Source: Pteria penguin (lineage: Eukaryota > Mollusca > Bivalvia > Pterioida > Pteriidae). From it: a stretch of DNA of 64,000 nucleotides. The position numbers and the translations under genes are program-made. Shown in pieces: positions 23,330 to 37,257 of the stretch; position 1 is the stretch's first letter, and every line of letters begins with the position of its first letter. The notes under the pieces are model-generated. The model was given only the letters and a program-made list of their open reading frames with translations, searched no databases and was not told the DNA's origin. The stretch is taken from the NCBI GenBank assembly GCA_035048485.1, contig CM068587.1:51248501-51312500 (forward strand), in the 5' to 3' direction.

Positions 23330-24714
23330 TGACACAGACATCGTACTATTTCTTCAAAGGTTATAGTTGGATGAACGTAAATCTGACCTTTGAACTTTAA
23401 TCACGATAACAGTAAGATTCTCCTTGATAAGGAGTATCTTAAAAACCAGAAAAAAAGGTTAGAAAGTTCTAGCAATTTTCTCTAATTGATAATTGTATCT
23501 TAGTTCAATAGTTAACAGATAACAAATTAAAAATATGGTCAAATTATCCTAAAATGCTTCCTCTTATCCAGAAATTATCTAAGATAATTTCGTATCACAG
23601 TCACCTAATAAAAGTCCAATACTTGGAATATATATATCATCTCTGGTCAAAAGTCAAACCAAAGTCAAAACACAAGCGTACCCCATTCTACATTAAAATC
23701 TAAAAGGACAAACAACATTCCACCAAACAAGTTCAGTGATGCAAAAGTGTACATTGTTCGTACAAGTCATCCAGATTTATTTTAAAGCACTTTCTTTCTG
23801 CGATTACATTCCATAACAGTTTTATTTACATAAACGCTTGATTTGAACATCACACTGATAGTTATACCTACTAAGCGTCAAAGATATCGACAATTATATG
23901 TTCAGTTTACTCACACGCTTGGTATGAACAAGGTTTTGCATGATAAATTGATATAACGATAATGTAAACAAGCTGTCAAATCAAGTGCATTTTAATCCTA
24001 ACATACAGTGCTTTTCAAATATTTTCCAATTTTCAATCATTTTTCAACGATTACCTCGAAAATGAAGCATTTACAAGGTCTATCTGAACATGATGCACCA
24101 ATCATAGGGGAATGGCATTTTATACTTAGATAAATTACAGCGTTGTGTGCAGATTTTAAGCATACCCACATTAATATCATCGAATTATTTTAATGTGAAT
24201 TCTGTTTTTAATTCAATTCAATCAGTCAATCCTTAAAAAATGACAAAATTATTATTCCAAATGTGAATTGTTCGGCATTTAATTTACCTAAAACTAATTC
24301 GAAATTGAATTGCTTGAGGATTACTTTCATTTTCCAAAATTGACGGAAAGCAACATCCCAAATTTTGGATAATTATAATTCTGTTTCAATTTTATTATTG
24401 TTTGCACATACGCAATATAATTGCATTTTCTAAAATAGAATACTCCAGACGAAACAAAGACCGAAATCGCATATCCTCATAAAAAGTTAAGCAATCGAAA
24501 AACTATAAATCCAGATGAAATTGGAAATTGAAATACTTTAGCTGTAAAAATAGGTTTTTTAATCTTTATTTCTTTACACTTAAGCCTGTTACTAATTAAA
24601 AAAACGTTCTTTCATTTTCCTGCAGCCACTTATTCGAATCGAGGTGGATATGTACCTTTCCATGTTACACTCCTAGCATTGTTAAAGTCATATTTCGGAA
24701 ATCTATGAAAAATA

Positions 24715-24718
<4 letters not shown>

Positions 24719-24797
<79 letters not shown>
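24719..24797. repeat. (AT)n microsatellite
   Basis: An uninterrupted AT dinucleotide tract of about 80 bp. The preceding region 23340-24715 is AT-rich and I see no gene or clear repeat in it. Confidence 0.98.
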
Positions 24798-24802
<5 letters not shown>

Positions 24803-24939
24803 AGACATTTGGACAATACCCGTTCTGATGCTAAAAATGACAGGTCATGAAAACTATGGCTTCTACTTATTTTGCAGTTGGGAGCCTAATGTATTAATAC
24901 TGTAATTAAAAAATTATATTTTACAAAAAAAGAGACAAA

Positions 24940-25130
24940 ATTAGTCTATTACTCACAAATTTTCGGTCACCTGGATATTTTTACAGTGGTTTAATGGTAA
25001 ACTAATTTATCTCAGTAAATGTTAGTTTATGAAACGTATTTTAATTGGAAAATGAGAATGATTACATTATCTCATCTCGGAATTTTTCAGTATTTCGGGG
25101 TTCACAACAGTTTCTTTTAGAAACTTACAC
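24940..25130. repeat. Degraded fold-back element (CACAAATTTTCGGTC family)
   Basis: TTACTCACAAATTTTCGGTC and CACCTGGAT resemble one arm of the inverted-repeat elements at 52470-52632 and 57648-57890. The right part, with CAGTATTTCGGGGTTCACAA, could be the decayed other arm. Confidence 0.4.
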
Positions 25131-25374
25131 GATTTTGTATCTGTCCTTGGACTATGAGAATGATTAACGGTTTGGTACTTCTTCGATATTGATTAGTAAG
25201 TGATAAAGTCCATTCATGGTTAGGAAAGCTCAGTCATGTTATTAATACCTAAAATCAAAATTAATACAAGAATTTATGCAGTAAATTACCATGAAACCAT
25301 ACATCTTATAACTTCTTATCGACTTTAACGAGCATCCACCACAAAAATTATTAAAGTTAAGGTAATTGAATTTT

Positions 25375-26255
25375 AACTTAAGTATTATTATACCCTTGGT
25401 CTTGATATTTTGTTGCCGTGGAACTTTTTACAAAATGCTAGAACAAATTCATGTATACTTTCAGTGCTGAATTAAATTTGTTTCGTCTGTATTCAGGGGC
25501 ATTCTCGGCGGGTGTGGGTAGCCAAACAGTAGACGCTCATTCCTCCCGGCACCTGGTCTCACCTCTGAATTTCAGGGGTCTTTGAATGTCCACTGTGGTA
25601 CATTGTTGTAAGTGTCATAGTCAAGTAACACCAGTTACCTTCGTATTTTACTTTAATGGCGTATGACTTATCTATTGATGAAATTTCTACTATTTCTCTT
25701 TGTACCGAAGTAAAGATCAAGATTTGGATGGCAAACGAAATGAATGCCCACAGATTTGTTTCGTCTGTATGTAAGGGCATTCACGACGGGTGTGGCTAAC
25801 CAAACAGGAGACGCTCAATCTCCCGGACCTGGTCTCACCCCTGGATTTCAGGGGTCCGTGAATGTCCCCTGTGGTACATTGTTATTAGTGCCATAGTCCT
25901 GTGACACCAGTTATTTTCGTATTTTACATTAATGTCACACTTATTCTCTTTGCAGTGTGGAGCTCGTAAAAAAGTTCCCCGAGGAGGGTTTGACTTAAGT
26001 GTTATTATACCCTTTTTCTGATGTTATGTGGCTGTGACACTTTCTACACAGTGTTTGTTCACATTTATGTATAAATACAGTGCTGAATTATATTTGTTTC
26101 GTCTGTATGTAAGGGCATTCACGGCGGGTGTGGCTAGCCAAACAGGAGACACTGGTCTCACCCCTGAATTTTAAGGGTCCATGAATGTCCACTGTGGTAC
26201 ATTGTTGTTAGTGCCATAGTCATGTAACACCAGTTACTTTCGTATTTTACGGTAG
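25375..26255 (+). repeat. Three successive family Y copies with retroelement tail motif
   Basis: Copies at about 25375-25650, 25755-25930 and 25945-26255 each contain GGGCATTC(A/T)C followed by GCGGGTGTGG or a variant, an AGGAGAC or AGACGCTCA block, CCTGGTCTCACC, a CCACTGTGGTACATTGTT block and CCAGTTAC(C/T)TT. The third is almost full length against 7371-7680. Clustering of tails suggests nested or tandem insertion. Confidence 0.7.
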
Positions 26256-27479
26256 TAATATTTTGGTTAAGAAGCTCTGTAAGGCTAAGCAAGTGTTCTC
26301 TTGCAGTTTAAGGGATAAGGCTTTCATATTTCACACACACATCCACCATAACAAGTACTTCATTTTGAGACCGAGATATCTGGCCTAATACCCTCCACGA
26401 AATTAAGATTAGTATTAAGTAGTGGGCATGTATTACCATCATAAAAAGATAATCCAGATTAAGCTAATATATTTTTGTTTGGTTGGTTGATGTTTTGAAT
26501 CGCTTTCAGTCATATCAAGTCATGGAATGACAACATACATCATAACTGCATGAAGCACAAGCATATTTTCTGCACAGGAATGACGTAACTATTACATAAC
26601 TTTTTACGATTTCCGTTGTTCAATTACGGAAACAGTGTTGAATTTTCCCATTATATCTTAATTCTAAATAACTGTCAATTAAAAATCATTTCTGCGATAT
26701 TATTATTAACATTTATAACATTTGTGGAGAATTTTGACGGGTGTTACTCTTTTCTGTATTTGATTACATCATAAGGGGAGATCACTCTCGTGTACTCAAA
26801 TAATAAATATTACGTTACAGTCTGCAATACACAAGATTTATTAGTTTAAAATCCACTATTTGTCTATAACATCAACTAGAATTTGCTGCTTTTGATCATA
26901 AAGGAGTATGGCATATGGAATATTTGACTATCGATTCGATTACCACAATGAAGAAAAGAGCATTATATATGTATCTTCTATATATATATATATATATATA
27001 TATAATCATTTGCGTCTCACTTAAAACTACGTCATATGATAGGTATATGTATAAATGTACAAAAACTATTGTTTTTCTGGATCGAGAATACATCATATTC
27101 TATTTGGGTAGAAATCATTGATTAATGTCGGTGAAAAGAGTCATGTATGTTTATTTTTTCTAACATTAGTATTCCTCTTTTTTTCTTTCTAACATTAGTT
27201 TTCGCAATCACGATGAAAAAGTGACTTTTTATTATTTGGAAAATATCCGCAAAAATATCTTCAAGTGAATCGGATTCATTTAGTAGTGACTCCATAAACC
27301 AATTTACTCTATAAGCGGCATTACTTTCTGTTGATACCGCGTTTTTTTCTGTTGTCACTGGACATTTCCTAAGTTAGTACCTCATACCATTGTTTGTGCT
27401 AAACTGAAAATTAAGATTATCATATTGCTTGTGGGTGGACATTTGTCGTCCACAATTCTCCTACAAATGATTTTTGTGA

Positions 27480-27920
27480 CGTCATAAATATAACAATTCA
27501 ACAAGAAACCGTCAAAGACGGTATGACTGGATTGCAAATGCTAAAAGCAAAATGTTGACGCTGCACGGACGGACGGATGGACAACCAGACGGACGGATTT
27601 TGCCAATTTACAGACCGGAATTGCTTTGCATTAACATTAACAATACATGTATGCAAGTGGTCACCCTAAAGGCAAAAAACCGTGTGTGTTCACTGAAGCG
27701 TAAAGTCAAGGTCAAGGTCAATAAATTTTTGTATTGGTTGGATAGAACATTCAAGTATCTACAAACCTACCAACTTTGACATAAGTACCCTTTAGGGTAT
27801 GAAAGAAACCAAGCTAAACGCAAATGCTAAACGCAAAATCTTGACGCCGTGCGGACGGACGGACAGACGGACGGACAGACAGATTTCGCCAATTCATAGA
27901 CCGGAATTTCTTTGCAATCC
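27480..27920. repeat. Duplicated module with GGACGGACGG ends
   Basis: GCAAATGCTAAAAGCAAAATGTTGACG, a CGGACGGACGG tract, a GACGGA block and AGACCGGAATTGCTTTGCA occur at 27535-27635. They recur at 27820-27920 with GCTAAACGCAAAATCTTGACG. The space between has GTCAAGGTCAAGGTCA. The layout is typical of non-autonomous rolling-circle-like repeats, but no end is defined. Confidence 0.5.
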
Positions 27921-28649
27921 GTTCAAAAATCTCTATTTCGAACGATGGAAGTGAGCATTTTCATTCTCTTTCCGTTGGTTGACGTATTGATTGTACATAT
28001 GTTCCAATATTTGTCTTCAATGAACAAAAGCGTTTAACCACCATACAACGGGGTATTCAGCACGATAACGCATGTCATCATCATATCATTAAATGTTTCA
28101 TCCCTGAACTTAAATTACATTCATGAATAAAATACAATGTACACTCGTTGAGCAACAAAATGAAGATGTCACCATTATAAATAATTTTGTATGCAAAGGT
28201 ATATTTGTTATTCGCGGTCCAAAACAAATGTTAGAGATCATTTTTGAATTGATGTAAGTAAACTCCATGGTCGATGTTATTTTTTCGTGTCCTTTATACT
28301 TAATATTACTCTTATTGTATGATATAAAATGAGATGAAATAACATACGATACAAAACTCCACGATTATTCCATGTATATAGTGACGGCAGAAAAACTGAG
28401 AACCAGTGTCCAAGACGTTTGAACGTAAGACATACTTCACTTTCTCGAATGGATCCGTTTTATTAGGTGACAGTTCTGCGCAATGCATTAAGCAGATGCC
28501 ATTACCTTATACAGGCGACTACCGAAACATCATTTTGGCTCTGTGTACTCCTCGCCCTTGCTAATGTCCTCGGGGCAAGATAACGGCACAGAATATGGAT
28601 TATGGAGAACATTTATGTGAAACTATAATGATTTAATTGACGATTGAAA

Positions 28650-28912
28650 GAGAAAACTGAAGACATCTGACAAAGCTATATGTGACAAAATCATCAAGGA
28701 CATGTACACAAATCACCAAGGACATGTACACAAATCACCAAGGACATGTACACAAAACAAGTTAATAGTAGATAGAATATACACGGCAAAACGACATTAC
28801 AAAAATATGCGATTGTGTTGCGGTTACGATGCCTACTAAGGACGGCCAACTGAAGTAACAAACGTCATTCAATTGGTGTGGTTAACCGGTTTACGGCCGC
28901 CCACCTTCCTAC
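28650..28912 (-). repeat. Family X partial copy with internal 22-bp triplication
   Basis: Matches the right half of family X in reverse (AACCGGTTTACGGGCGCC-type block, CAATTGGTGTGG, GACATCTGACAAAG). The block AAATCACCAAGGACATGTAC is tandemly repeated near 28695-28755, an expansion not present in the other copies. From 26260 to 27470 only short TA runs and AT-rich DNA are seen. Confidence 0.72.
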
Positions 28913-29796
28913 TTAATAGAGAATTGAATACCAACGACCATAGTACACGACATGACACACCTGTGGGTTACGTTGAATATTAAGATAAAGTTTTATCTAT
29001 ATCCGCTGATAAATACAGGCACATTATTAGACAGACGGACTCATGACTGGAAGGGCGAGTAGAACACTATATTGCACCAACTTTTACCAGCCGTAATGAT
29101 ACGGGGTAATGAATTAAGAAAACTCTAAAATTACAAATTATCCTCTCGGAAATTATCTGCGCATAAAATATTTAATAAATGGTTTGAAATCTGCTTTCGC
29201 AATACGACAATTCCTCTACAAGAATAGTACGATACACTCCTAGGACCCCAAGTTGCATTTAGACATTTTCTGCCGTGTCTGTATCACTGCTCCTTACTCC
29301 ATCCTCGTTGCAGGTCCGGCCTTGGTATTATAGCAATGCCTAGATTTCTATCATTGGTCTTTATTACTTACAGTTAATTTATCGCCGATTTTATTGTTTG
29401 CGTATTTGCTTTTCCTTTCAGTAACGATGTCATAATTCTAGTTCAGGGTCGTATGATGGGCTTTTGTTTCTGACCGCCTGCAAAATGACCACTGATTCAC
29501 CCACTTTCGTTTCTATGGTTACCATCAGAAAGCGTCAGGTAATTAAAACTCATTGCCAACGTAGAACATGCCAATACCACATCATTTCTGAAATATGAGC
29601 AGCCTCTATCAACTCCCTTATTCATTTTCTAAACTGACCGGTTGCTACCCGATGGTTCAGGAAAATGACGTCGAAGAATTATGGATGTAATAAAGCAGGG
29701 CATTGCATTTATCACCAGAAACGTTCTAAGTGTGTTCATTCCTATTACCATATTAAGGAAATACATTTCTAAGTATTTCAATAATCATATTGTCTC

Positions 29797-29801
29797 TTCT
29801 A

Positions 29802-29867
<66 letters not shown>

Positions 29868-29868
29868 T
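29797..29868. repeat. (AAT)n microsatellite
   Basis: An uninterrupted AAT tract of about 70 bp. The sequence 28920-29790 and 29870-30660 contains no recognised gene. 30180-30235 is an AAAC-rich tract. Confidence 0.97.
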
Positions 29869-30666
29869 TTATTTACATATGTATAACCCTTTGTTATAAA
29901 ATTTCAGACAGTCTGTGTTAGGTTTAATTCTAGTTGCCCATTACATAGGATAATTCGAATGACATTTGAAGACAGAAAGTTTTACAAAATTCCTTGCGTA
30001 ATAAAGGGATAATTTGCTATTTTCAGTAAATATTGACGAAAGTTATGCCTACAGATTACGGAAAGAAAAATTACGAACAAACCACTTGGACTAAATGAAA
30101 TATACGGCATGGTTACTTATGAATTTGCATAGCCAAAAATAGGGATTTCTTGAAGGAGAAAATTTTTCCAGATTGAAAAATAAATAAAACGAAAACAAAA
30201 ACAACAAAACAAAACAAACAAACAAACAAAACCCCAAAAACTTACACTCATGCTTCGTTGTTTTCTAATCAAGTCATATATATATCTATTATTGATGAAA
30301 TATTTTGGATGACCTCCATGTTTGTCATTCTAACACTCTAACGAGCTCTAAAATAGCTAAACGAAGAAGTCCGTATTGAGTTTGTCTGAATTCCAGTTAG
30401 CGACAGTGCATGTACACTCAATATGTAATAAACCAGTATAGGACCCTCATCAAAAGGACATGGTAACAAGGAGAAATAACAATGACAAATAAATATAACA
30501 AATCAGCGGCAATTCTAAAAATACGATGGTCTCCTATCAAAGTCGCAAATCCGAGGGAATAGACAGACCAAATTAAAAGAAATATAATACTCTTTTATAC
30601 GTTCCCATTGAATATATGGTTATTCCACCCGAAGGTTGACAAAATGTGAAACTAGAGCCTTTACAA

Positions 30667-33113
30667 TCGGCCATCTTTTGTACTAAAGCCTTACGGACAC
30701 CTGCATTTGTCACTGACAGAAGTTCTTCAGGTCTTTGGCTGGTAAACTTCAAGGGATGCATATGTCGTTTACTAAGATTGCAAAACAGACAAGCAATGCT
30801 TGCTCAGATTCGGAATACAAGACTATGGTATAATTGGTCTTTCCGTAATACAATTTTTTCCACCCTTTCAGTAGGCATGTCGTAAAAAAAGTGTGACGTA
30901 AAGAAAATTGATGGAAATTAGCGTAAAACTTATGAAAAGGAAGGAACAAAAATGACGCTTCCACGTGGTTTCTTTTGTGTAACAATGGTTATTATGTCGA
31001 ATGCCTGCACTATTAAGAAATAACTTTGTATTGCGAAAATCACATATTGCTTGAATGACGGTTTTCCTACTGTAGAATAATGACGTATCAAGATGTCAGA
31101 GTAGGTAGATATGTAGTTAGGCCGGTAGAAAGGCTAGTTTCAGCCATTAATCATGAAGAAAATATATATTTTTAGTTTTCGGCTGACAAGATGTGGGTAT
31201 TCAATACTGAGCATAAACATGTTCGAGAACTGATACCATACAAGGCATTAATTACAATTCTCTTTTCAATAAAATAGAACTTTATTACTACGAGCGGAGA
31301 ATTATGATATCAATGGCTTCAAAATATCAATCTCGCTCTAAAGCTTCCATATTTCAGGACTCTTTGTTCTGTAGGCATTATATTTTCCCCAGTTATATTC
31401 ACGTTTCGATTAATACCGGACGGTCTTTGTATTTACTTACATGAAAAATTAGAGAAAACTTTCATATTGGTTTTCATTGGAACTAATAGCTACTTCTAAT
31501 TTTGTTTTAGGATCAATCTGATTTGTGAAGGAAAATCTTTGTTATTACTCATAACCAGGTTGGTTCGGTGGTTTTACACTCGATGAGACAGAGGCCCCAT
31601 GTTAAGGTATACACTGGAACGTAAAAGATCACTCAAACTGTTTTAGTAATGTTAGTTGCATAGGACATTATTATGAAGCCGTGTACCAGGCAGGTGCCGC
31701 CATCATAAAAGTGAAACAACCCTAGTGCAGATGATCAGTTCACTTTTTCTGCCACTTTTGTTTTAACTCGGCTCCTCAAATATTTATGTATTAATAGAAT
31801 TCCAATCATCTGGTCATGAGCATCACCAAAGGGACGTAAGTTGTCGAAATGCGCATCTGATACACAAAATTATATCGAAGATATGTTCTAATAATCGGTC
31901 ATCTTCTGTCCTAAGGCCTTACGGAAACCTGTATTTCTCACTGACAAAAGTTCTACAGGTCTTTGGCTGGTAAACTTTAAGGGATGCATATGTCGCTTAC
32001 TAAGATTGCAAAACAGACAAGCGATGCTTGCTCAGATTCGGAATACAAGACTATGGTATAATTGGTCTTTCCGTAATACAATTTTTATCACCTTTTCAGT
32101 AGGCATCTGTCGTAGAAAAAGTGTGACGTAAACAAAATTGATGGAAATTAGCGTAAAACTTATGAACAGGAAGGTACAAAAATGACGTTTCCACATGGTT
32201 TCTTTTGTGTAACAATGATTATTATGTCGAATGCCTGCACTATTAAGAAATAACTTTGTATTGCGAAAATCACATATTGCTTGAATGACGGTTTTCCTAC
32301 TGTAGAATAATAACGTATCAAGATGTCAGAGTAGGTAGATATGTAGCTAGGTCGGTAGAAAGGCTAGTTTCAGACATTAAGCATGAAGAAAATATATTTT
32401 CGGCTGACAAGATGTGGGTATTCAATAATCAGCATAAACATGTTCGAGAACCGATACCATACAAGGCATTTATTACAATTCTCAATAAAATACACCTATA
32501 TTACTACGAGCGGAGAATTATGATATCAATGGCTTCAAAATATCAATCTCGCTCTAAAGCTTCCATATTTCAGAACTCTTTGTTCTGTAGGCATTATATC
32601 TTCCCCAGTTATATTCACGTTTTGATTAATACCGGACGGTCTTTTTATTTACTTACATGAAAAATTAGAGAAAACTTTCATATTGGTTTTCATTGGAACT
32701 AATAGCTTCTTCTAATTTTGTTTTGAGATCAGTCTGATTTGTGAAGGAAAATCTTTGATATTACTCAGAACCAGGTTGGTTCGGTGGTTTTACACTCGAT
32801 GAGACAGAGGCCCAATGTTAAGGTATACACTGGCACGTAAAAGATCACTCAAACTGTGTTGGTAATATTAGTTGCATAGGACATTATTATGAAGCCGTGT
32901 ACCAGGCAGGTGCCGCCATCATAAAAGTGAAATACCCCTTGTGCAGATGATCAGATGATCAGTTCACTTTTTCTGCCACTTTCGTTTTAACTCGATTCCT
33001 CAAATATTTATGTATTAATAGAATTCCAATCATTTGGCCATGAACATCACCAAAGGGACGTAAGTTGTCGAAATGCGCATCTGATGCACAAAATTATACT
33101 GAAAATATGTTCT
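30667..33113. repeat. 1.23-kb tandem direct duplication
   Basis: Copy 1 (about 30667-31894) and copy 2 (about 31895-33113) are offset by 1228 bp. Landmarks present in both include CTTACGGA, TCTTTGGCTGGTAAACTT, GATGCATATGTCG, ATGTCAGAGTAGGTAGATAT, TACGAGCGGAGAATTATGAT, GTGTACCAGGCAGGTGCCGC and GTCGAAATGCGCATCTGAT. Differences are mostly point changes and short indels, so the duplication is fairly recent. Short open frames within it are not conserved between the copies and are not called. Confidence 0.93.
31560..31725 (+). repeat. Decayed SINE-like segment (duplicated at 32770-32935)
   Basis: GATGAGACAGAGGCCC, ATGTTAAGGTA and AACGTAAAAGATCACTCAA follow the order of the family 1 SINE central domain (GATGAGACAG, GTCACGGTAGG, CACGTAAAAGATCCCTCA). 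CAGGCAGGTGCCGCCAT matches the tail. The tRNA head is not recognisable. Confidence 0.5.
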
Positions 33114-34904
33114 AATATTTTCTATAATAATAAAAAAAAAAACATATGATACTGATACCATTCACTACTCAAACAAAGACAACCGCAATGAATCTCAAAT
33201 TGTTGCAAACAAAAGTGGTTCATTCACAAACGCTGATATGATGCAGACAAATAACGTTTTATGAGGTATACTCCTTGGGATTCATTTCAGTTTCCAAGTC
33301 TTATATTTCCCTTTTTTATTATCATTATTTTGTCTAAAATGAGAAACTGTTTAAGAATATTTCATCTATGTAAGCTTCACATGTTGAGTCAAATGCTGAT
33401 ATTCATATATCTACAATAACATTAGAAATATGTAACTGAGGAATTGCATTACCGCTTATGATAAAATCATATTCATACACCATAACCTATTCGGAATATT
33501 TCGGGACTTTTCTCATTAAAAGATCAGGTATTACGTTAATTGGAACGGACACATTTAGCTGGGGAACCCCATTATAACGAAAGCTAAGTTACGGTAATCT
33601 ATGAACGGTACTATGTATTGACTCTTCTGAGGATGGTTTTATTGTAGCTCATTACTACGGGTTGGTGCTGCACCAGTTCAGACATACTATTCACAAAGAA
33701 ACTTAGACTAACGCTCAGACTTGGACTTATGTTAATCAATCCATAACATGCACTAATTAGATCTCGATAGATGCAACATTCATCTTGAACCTTATAGGAA
33801 TTACTATATTTTGTTCATACATGTATGTTTTTCACAAAAGATAACATTTTGGAAGAACTCACGGTTAAAAGTTCCGTAATATTGTAATTTATCAATATTC
33901 ATAAACAAAAATGAAGTTCACCGTGCAGTATTCCTACTTTATGTTTTTCATATTTATAACAAGGGAGATAACTCCTTTAAGGGAATTCATATTATACAAT
34001 CCTAAACTTTAGTCACAAACATCAAGATCATCTAAAGTGACATGCATTTTGCTTTAACAAATAACCATAACAAAAATATTTTTGTCGATGCCTTATGTCG
34101 TCATGTGAGGCTTGTTAGGGATGGATTACCTTAAAAGTAAACTTAACACCTATTCACAAAACGATTAGTGAATCTGGTCTTAGACAAGATAAAACAAAAA
34201 TCGAAATTAAGTTTTAGAGCTACAACCAATAACAACTTGAGCAATGCATACATACGCATATCACATATCACAGCTGCTCTTGATTCTGCCGCTCCCATCA
34301 CAAGACGTAAATTAGCCTTTGTAACATCTGTACAATATGACCTTTTATGCAATACTTCAATAGAGTATATGAATTCAGAAAAACCATATTAAACAAACGT
34401 AGCAAACTACATTACAACTGCACATATAACTTTAATTCATTTGGAAAATTCATGTTTCCTTCTCAATCGAAAAGCTCTCCAGCACTTCCGCAAACACCCA
34501 CTGTAGTCTTCCTTAAGATACATCTGACCATATGGAGGGAACTGTTGTGCGTAAACTATGTAGAGAGTTTCGATTGAGAGCACCATGGTGAAAATATTTG
34601 AAAGAGTGTTAATATGTGAAGATACAACAAAAGGTCTGGCGGTTAGTTACTCCATATATGTTTTGTTTCAGCTACAAGTTTGAATAATCGTAGAAAGCTA
34701 TACCTTGCTAAAATTTTCGTCGTCGAGATATTTAGATAGTCTACTTGTGTTCGGCCGCCACAAACATATCTCTTCTTACCTTCTATATTTTCATTGTTAA
34801 TTTCTATTGCTAACAATGCAACAGCCCCTCCTTCTTTTTGTTATTAACAATATCTTGTCTTATGTATAGAAAATTAATCTACAAAGTGGTTTTGTTTGGC
34901 TTTT

Positions 34905-35080
34905 GTCAAATAAATGACCGTCCTAAGTCGGTATCGTAATTGCACTACAATCAAATATTTTTGTAATGTGTTATATGTTCTAGTATACTATTTATATTCA
35001 TGTATTGTATAGCTCCATGGTGATTCTGCCACATAACTGAGCCAGTAACTCCTCTTTTTTCTTGTTTAGAACTCTTCAAG
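34905..35080 (+). repeat. Family X partial copy
   Basis: AAATGACCGTCCTAAGTCGG, then CACTACAATCAAATATTTTTGTAATG and a CTCCATGGTGATTCTG block align with 12520-12650. A second partial copy lies at 35340-35490 (ATCGAATATTGTAATGTCG, TTTATGTGCGTCCTTG, TCAGATGTCTTCTATTTTCTC). 33120-34900 has no supported gene. Confidence 0.6.
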
Positions 35081-35611
35081 TTATTACGTCAAATTTCACA
35101 GTTTGTATAAGTCAGTTAAGTCTAAGATTCTTCGTGATAAGTTGTTTATTTCTTAAGTTAAGTCTTAAGTCTTAGGGTTGGACTTTGTGAATGTATGCGA
35201 GGGTATTTTTCCCGATGGTGTCACTATGTTCAAGAGTCTGTTTTATCTGTTCCATGCACGGTTGTGTTAATGCAGTCCACAAAATTTTATTAGGTTGTCA
35301 CCGGGGGAAAACTAACATGACGCCATCCCGTCTTCATAATGACTTTAGCATTATGTTCGATATCGTAACTGAGTACAATCGAATATTGTAATGTCGTTTT
35401 TTGTGTATTTATTTGACTATTATCATGTTTATGTGCGTCCTTGCTGATTTGTATCAGATTGATCAGATGTCTTCTATTTTCTCTTAAATGTTGTATAATT
35501 AAAACAATACAAGCCATTATGCTAACAAAATGCTTCACTGGAACCTTTTCTCCTATATCATTTGAATTTATATTTTAGATAAAAATACTGAAAGTGTGTT
35601 CTAAAGAGGAG

Positions 35612-35770
35612 CAGACATGATGTATTGGTTAAGCGCTTGGCTTGCGGTGCAGAGGACCTGAATTCGATTTCCGGATTGCGTCAGTAAGTTATACTGATTA
35701 CGCAATTCTGCTATTTCGAAATATAACCGAAATACCATTGAAAGCAAAGTTAAACACCAATCAACTATAT
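35612..35770 (+). mobile_element. tRNA-derived SINE (family 2), diverged
   Basis: The head reads TTGGTTAAGCGCTTGGCTTG, then AATTCGATTTCCGG (B-box-like). The tail ATATAACCGAAATACCATTG and TTAAACACCAATCAAC matches the copies at 50023-50200 (minus) and 52704-52868. Confidence 0.65.
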
Positions 35771-36728
35771 CACTATGCCTATTTATACTGGCAAAGTGTT
35801 ACAAAAGGCGGCATTCGGCAGTTCTATCATTAGTACATTGTAAATTATTATGCATAGAACGAGTAGCATGCAGAGACAAAATATATATATACACATCAAT
35901 TTATTCATTACAAGATAAAAAAAAAAACGCCCAAAACAAAGAAACAAAAAATAAATAAATAAATAAAAATAATAATAAATGTATAACGTTACAATTGCAT
36001 TTTAAAGAAAGGACTTGCCCTCAAAATTTTCGAATATTTGATGATGCAGTTCGATTTGTTTAATATAGAACTACACGTGAGAAGTAGCCGAAACTGACGT
36101 TACATCCAAAAATATGATTGCAATATCAAGAAATTTGCCCTTGAACGTTTTGGGTATATGTTAACACTGTTAGACTAGTTGTAACATAAAGCAATATGCA
36201 AAATTGACGTCAAATTCTAATCAAACTACACGTAAAACCTCACGTGGGATAAATCTGTTCGTGAAAACAATAAAACCTCCATTGTTACCTAATTTCACAA
36301 CATACCTACTGAAAATCAAAATCAATACTGACGATACTAAAACCGACTTCAGTTCAGGTGAGCTAGAAAATCAAATTATCACCGAAGCGTATTACCATCC
36401 CCCAAACGGTTCTGCATCCTTAAGAGGTAAACTGTAATTGCTTTTTCGATCATCATTGATTAAACAAAATGTCATTATAAACTGAAATATAGCTCTTATA
36501 AACGCTCAGCTCTTGTCATGGTCTCTCTCCTGTTTATGCAATATACTTTCCTGAATATGCTGCCATATGGTTTTATTTTATTCTAATTTGATTTCTTTTT
36601 TCTGTTTATTTCTTAAAGAAGGTTGAAAATTATCACTATTGTTATTATCATTTTTGTTATTCTTCTTCTTCTTCTTCTTATTATTATTATGCAAATTTTG
36701 TTTGTTTCTTGCTTTATGTCACACAAAG

Positions 36729-36985
36729 ACTATTGCAATTATTACATAGGTACATCTGCAATTGATGTACTGCACTTTAATCTAGACCTTTGCAACGGCT
36801 CATCCACAGCAATGATGGATCGTCGACGGCCCATGTCCAAAGCGACACAGCACCTCATTTTTATCGTCTCATCCGAAAGACGGTACACCGACAACCAACG
36901 AATGTTACTCGGGTCCGAGACCTCTCGGTCACTACCGGATCGACTGATCAACTCCTACGTTCAGAGGTGGTAGTGGTGAAGGCGC
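36729..36985 (-). mobile_element. tRNA-derived SINE (family 1), strongly diverged
   Basis: On the minus strand the central domain is recognisable as CGGATGAGACGATAAAAATG, GTGTCGCTTTGGACATGG and GCAAAGGTCTAGATTAAAG. The head is degraded. From 35780 to 36720 there are A-rich and CTT/TTA simple tracts but no supported gene. Confidence 0.55.
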
Positions 36986-37257
36986 ACTCGGTATCTCAGT
37001 ATGCATCACACATAACGATAAATGATAAAATTTCCAAATTTCAATATTGTTATATGATATATAACCTAATATGTAGCACTGATACATGTTGTAAGCTGGC
37101 AAAACCTTTTCTTTTTGCAAATCTGAAGAACATATACACCGATTTCCTATTGTGGTGGTGTTCGGTGGTGGAAGGTAACACCACAAGTTCATTTCACTCA
37201 TACGGTGGTAGCAAATGTTTATTGGTGGAGGATAATACCGCATTAATACCGTAATGA

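Noticed and set aside
36204..36437. 77-codon frame ending near a donor-like AGAG|GTAAAC
   Set aside because: A short exon-like piece (ELENQIITEAYYHPP) has a plausible acceptor and donor, but I recognise no homology and no neighbouring exon.
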